In this document: positions 6,309 through 6,404 of the stretch, piece by piece
How the letters are laid out: the number at the start of each line of letters is the position of its first letter
Position numbering within the stretch: the stretch's first letter is position 1
Assembly: GCA_023954795.1 (NCBI GenBank)
Contig: JAGSHA010000196.1
Coordinates: forward strand, 1 to 6,404
Reading direction: 5' to 3'
Source: Oceanospirillaceae bacterium
GTDB lineage: Bacteria > Pseudomonadota > Gammaproteobacteria > Pseudomonadales > Balneatricaceae
Length of the DNA: 6,404 nt
Position numbers and translations under genes: made by a program
Notes under the pieces: model-generated
What the model was told of the DNA's origin: nothing
Databases searched by the model: none
Seen by the model: the letters and a program-made list of their open reading frames with translations, nothing else

Positions 6309-6347
6309 TTGACCCCCATGCTGAGGTCTGTAGAATTCGCCTCCTCG
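6309..6347 (+). promoter_or_regulatory. Strong sigma-70 promoter of rRNA-operon (rrn P1) type
   Basis: A -35 box TTGACC (6309-6314, five of six consensus) and a -10 box TAGAAT (6331-6336, five of six) are separated by 16 bases, the sub-optimal spacing characteristic of rrn P1 promoters. The stretch after the -10, TCGCCTCC, is a GC-rich discriminator as in stringently controlled promoters, and TAGAAT followed by GCCTCC is the pattern I associate with pseudomonad-type rRNA promoters. The start of transcription should be near 6345-6347. The tat terminator upstream and the absence of an open frame downstream fit a stable-RNA transcript. The rRNA genes themselves are outside the window, so the target is inferred; a tRNA operon is the main alternative. 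Confidence 0.85.
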
Positions 6348-6404
6348 CTTTAGACAACAGCTTCTTCGGACAGCAAACGGATCGCGAGACTGTTTAAATA
6401 ACTC
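6345..6404 (+). other. Probable rRNA precursor leader (5' part), running off the window end
   Basis: About 60 bases follow the predicted start of transcription, with no ribosome-binding site or start codon giving a sustained frame. A small hairpin can form at 6360-6374: GCTTC pairs with GA and AGC around a UUCG tetraloop, with one bulged C (6371). The last bases, TTTAAATAACTC, are A/T-rich and resemble the run-up to a boxA antitermination site, but boxA itself is not in view. Assigned by its position after the rRNA-type promoter. Confidence 0.5.

Noticed and set aside
1..6404. Search by eye for CRISPR arrays, insertion sequences, attachment sites, toxin-antitoxin pairs or other defence genes
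   Set aside because: No regularly spaced repeats, transposase frames, terminal inverted repeats or tRNA-integrase arrangement were seen. Gene content is housekeeping apart from the cyclase, and base composition looks even across the window.

Overview
The window looks like chromosomal DNA of a gammaproteobacterium, most likely a marine Oceanospirillales- or pseudomonad-like lineage. The pointers are a UbiB close to the E. coli protein, separate (unfused) hisI and hisE beside tatABC, an E. coli-like TatABC set, and a Pseudomonas-style ribosomal RNA promoter. The genus cannot be fixed from this sequence. All recognised genes are on the + strand.

Layout: (1) 1-47, the last codons of an unidentified gene, closed by a strong intrinsic terminator at 65-93. 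(2) 204-1781, a soluble diguanylate cyclase with a long coiled-coil N-terminal half and a complete GGEEF active site plus inhibitory site. (3) 1862-3493, ubiB, for ubiquinone biosynthesis. (4) 3602-4334, hisI and hisE, steps three and two of histidine synthesis. (5) 4338-4623, a decayed HIT-family (HinT-like) gene that still shows its His-x-His-x-His motif but carries frame changes, a missing core and stop codons. (6) 4647-6158, tatA-tatB-tatC, the complete twin-arginine protein translocase, ending in an intrinsic terminator at 6179-6206. (7) 6207-6404, no gene but a strong promoter of rRNA-operon type with helically phased T-tracts upstream and a GC-rich discriminator. The window ends in what is probably the leader of a 16S-23S-5S operon.

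The genes serve mostly housekeeping roles: quinone synthesis, histidine synthesis and protein export. The order hisI-hisE-HIT-tatABC is known from other proteobacteria, notably betaproteobacteria, so the HIT remnant sits where an intact gene would be expected. The diguanylate cyclase next to ubiB is the most accessory-looking gene.

I found no evidence of a new defence, mobile or CRISPR-like system. The points most worth a second look are the HIT pseudogene, the rRNA promoter architecture and the cyclase placed beside ubiB.
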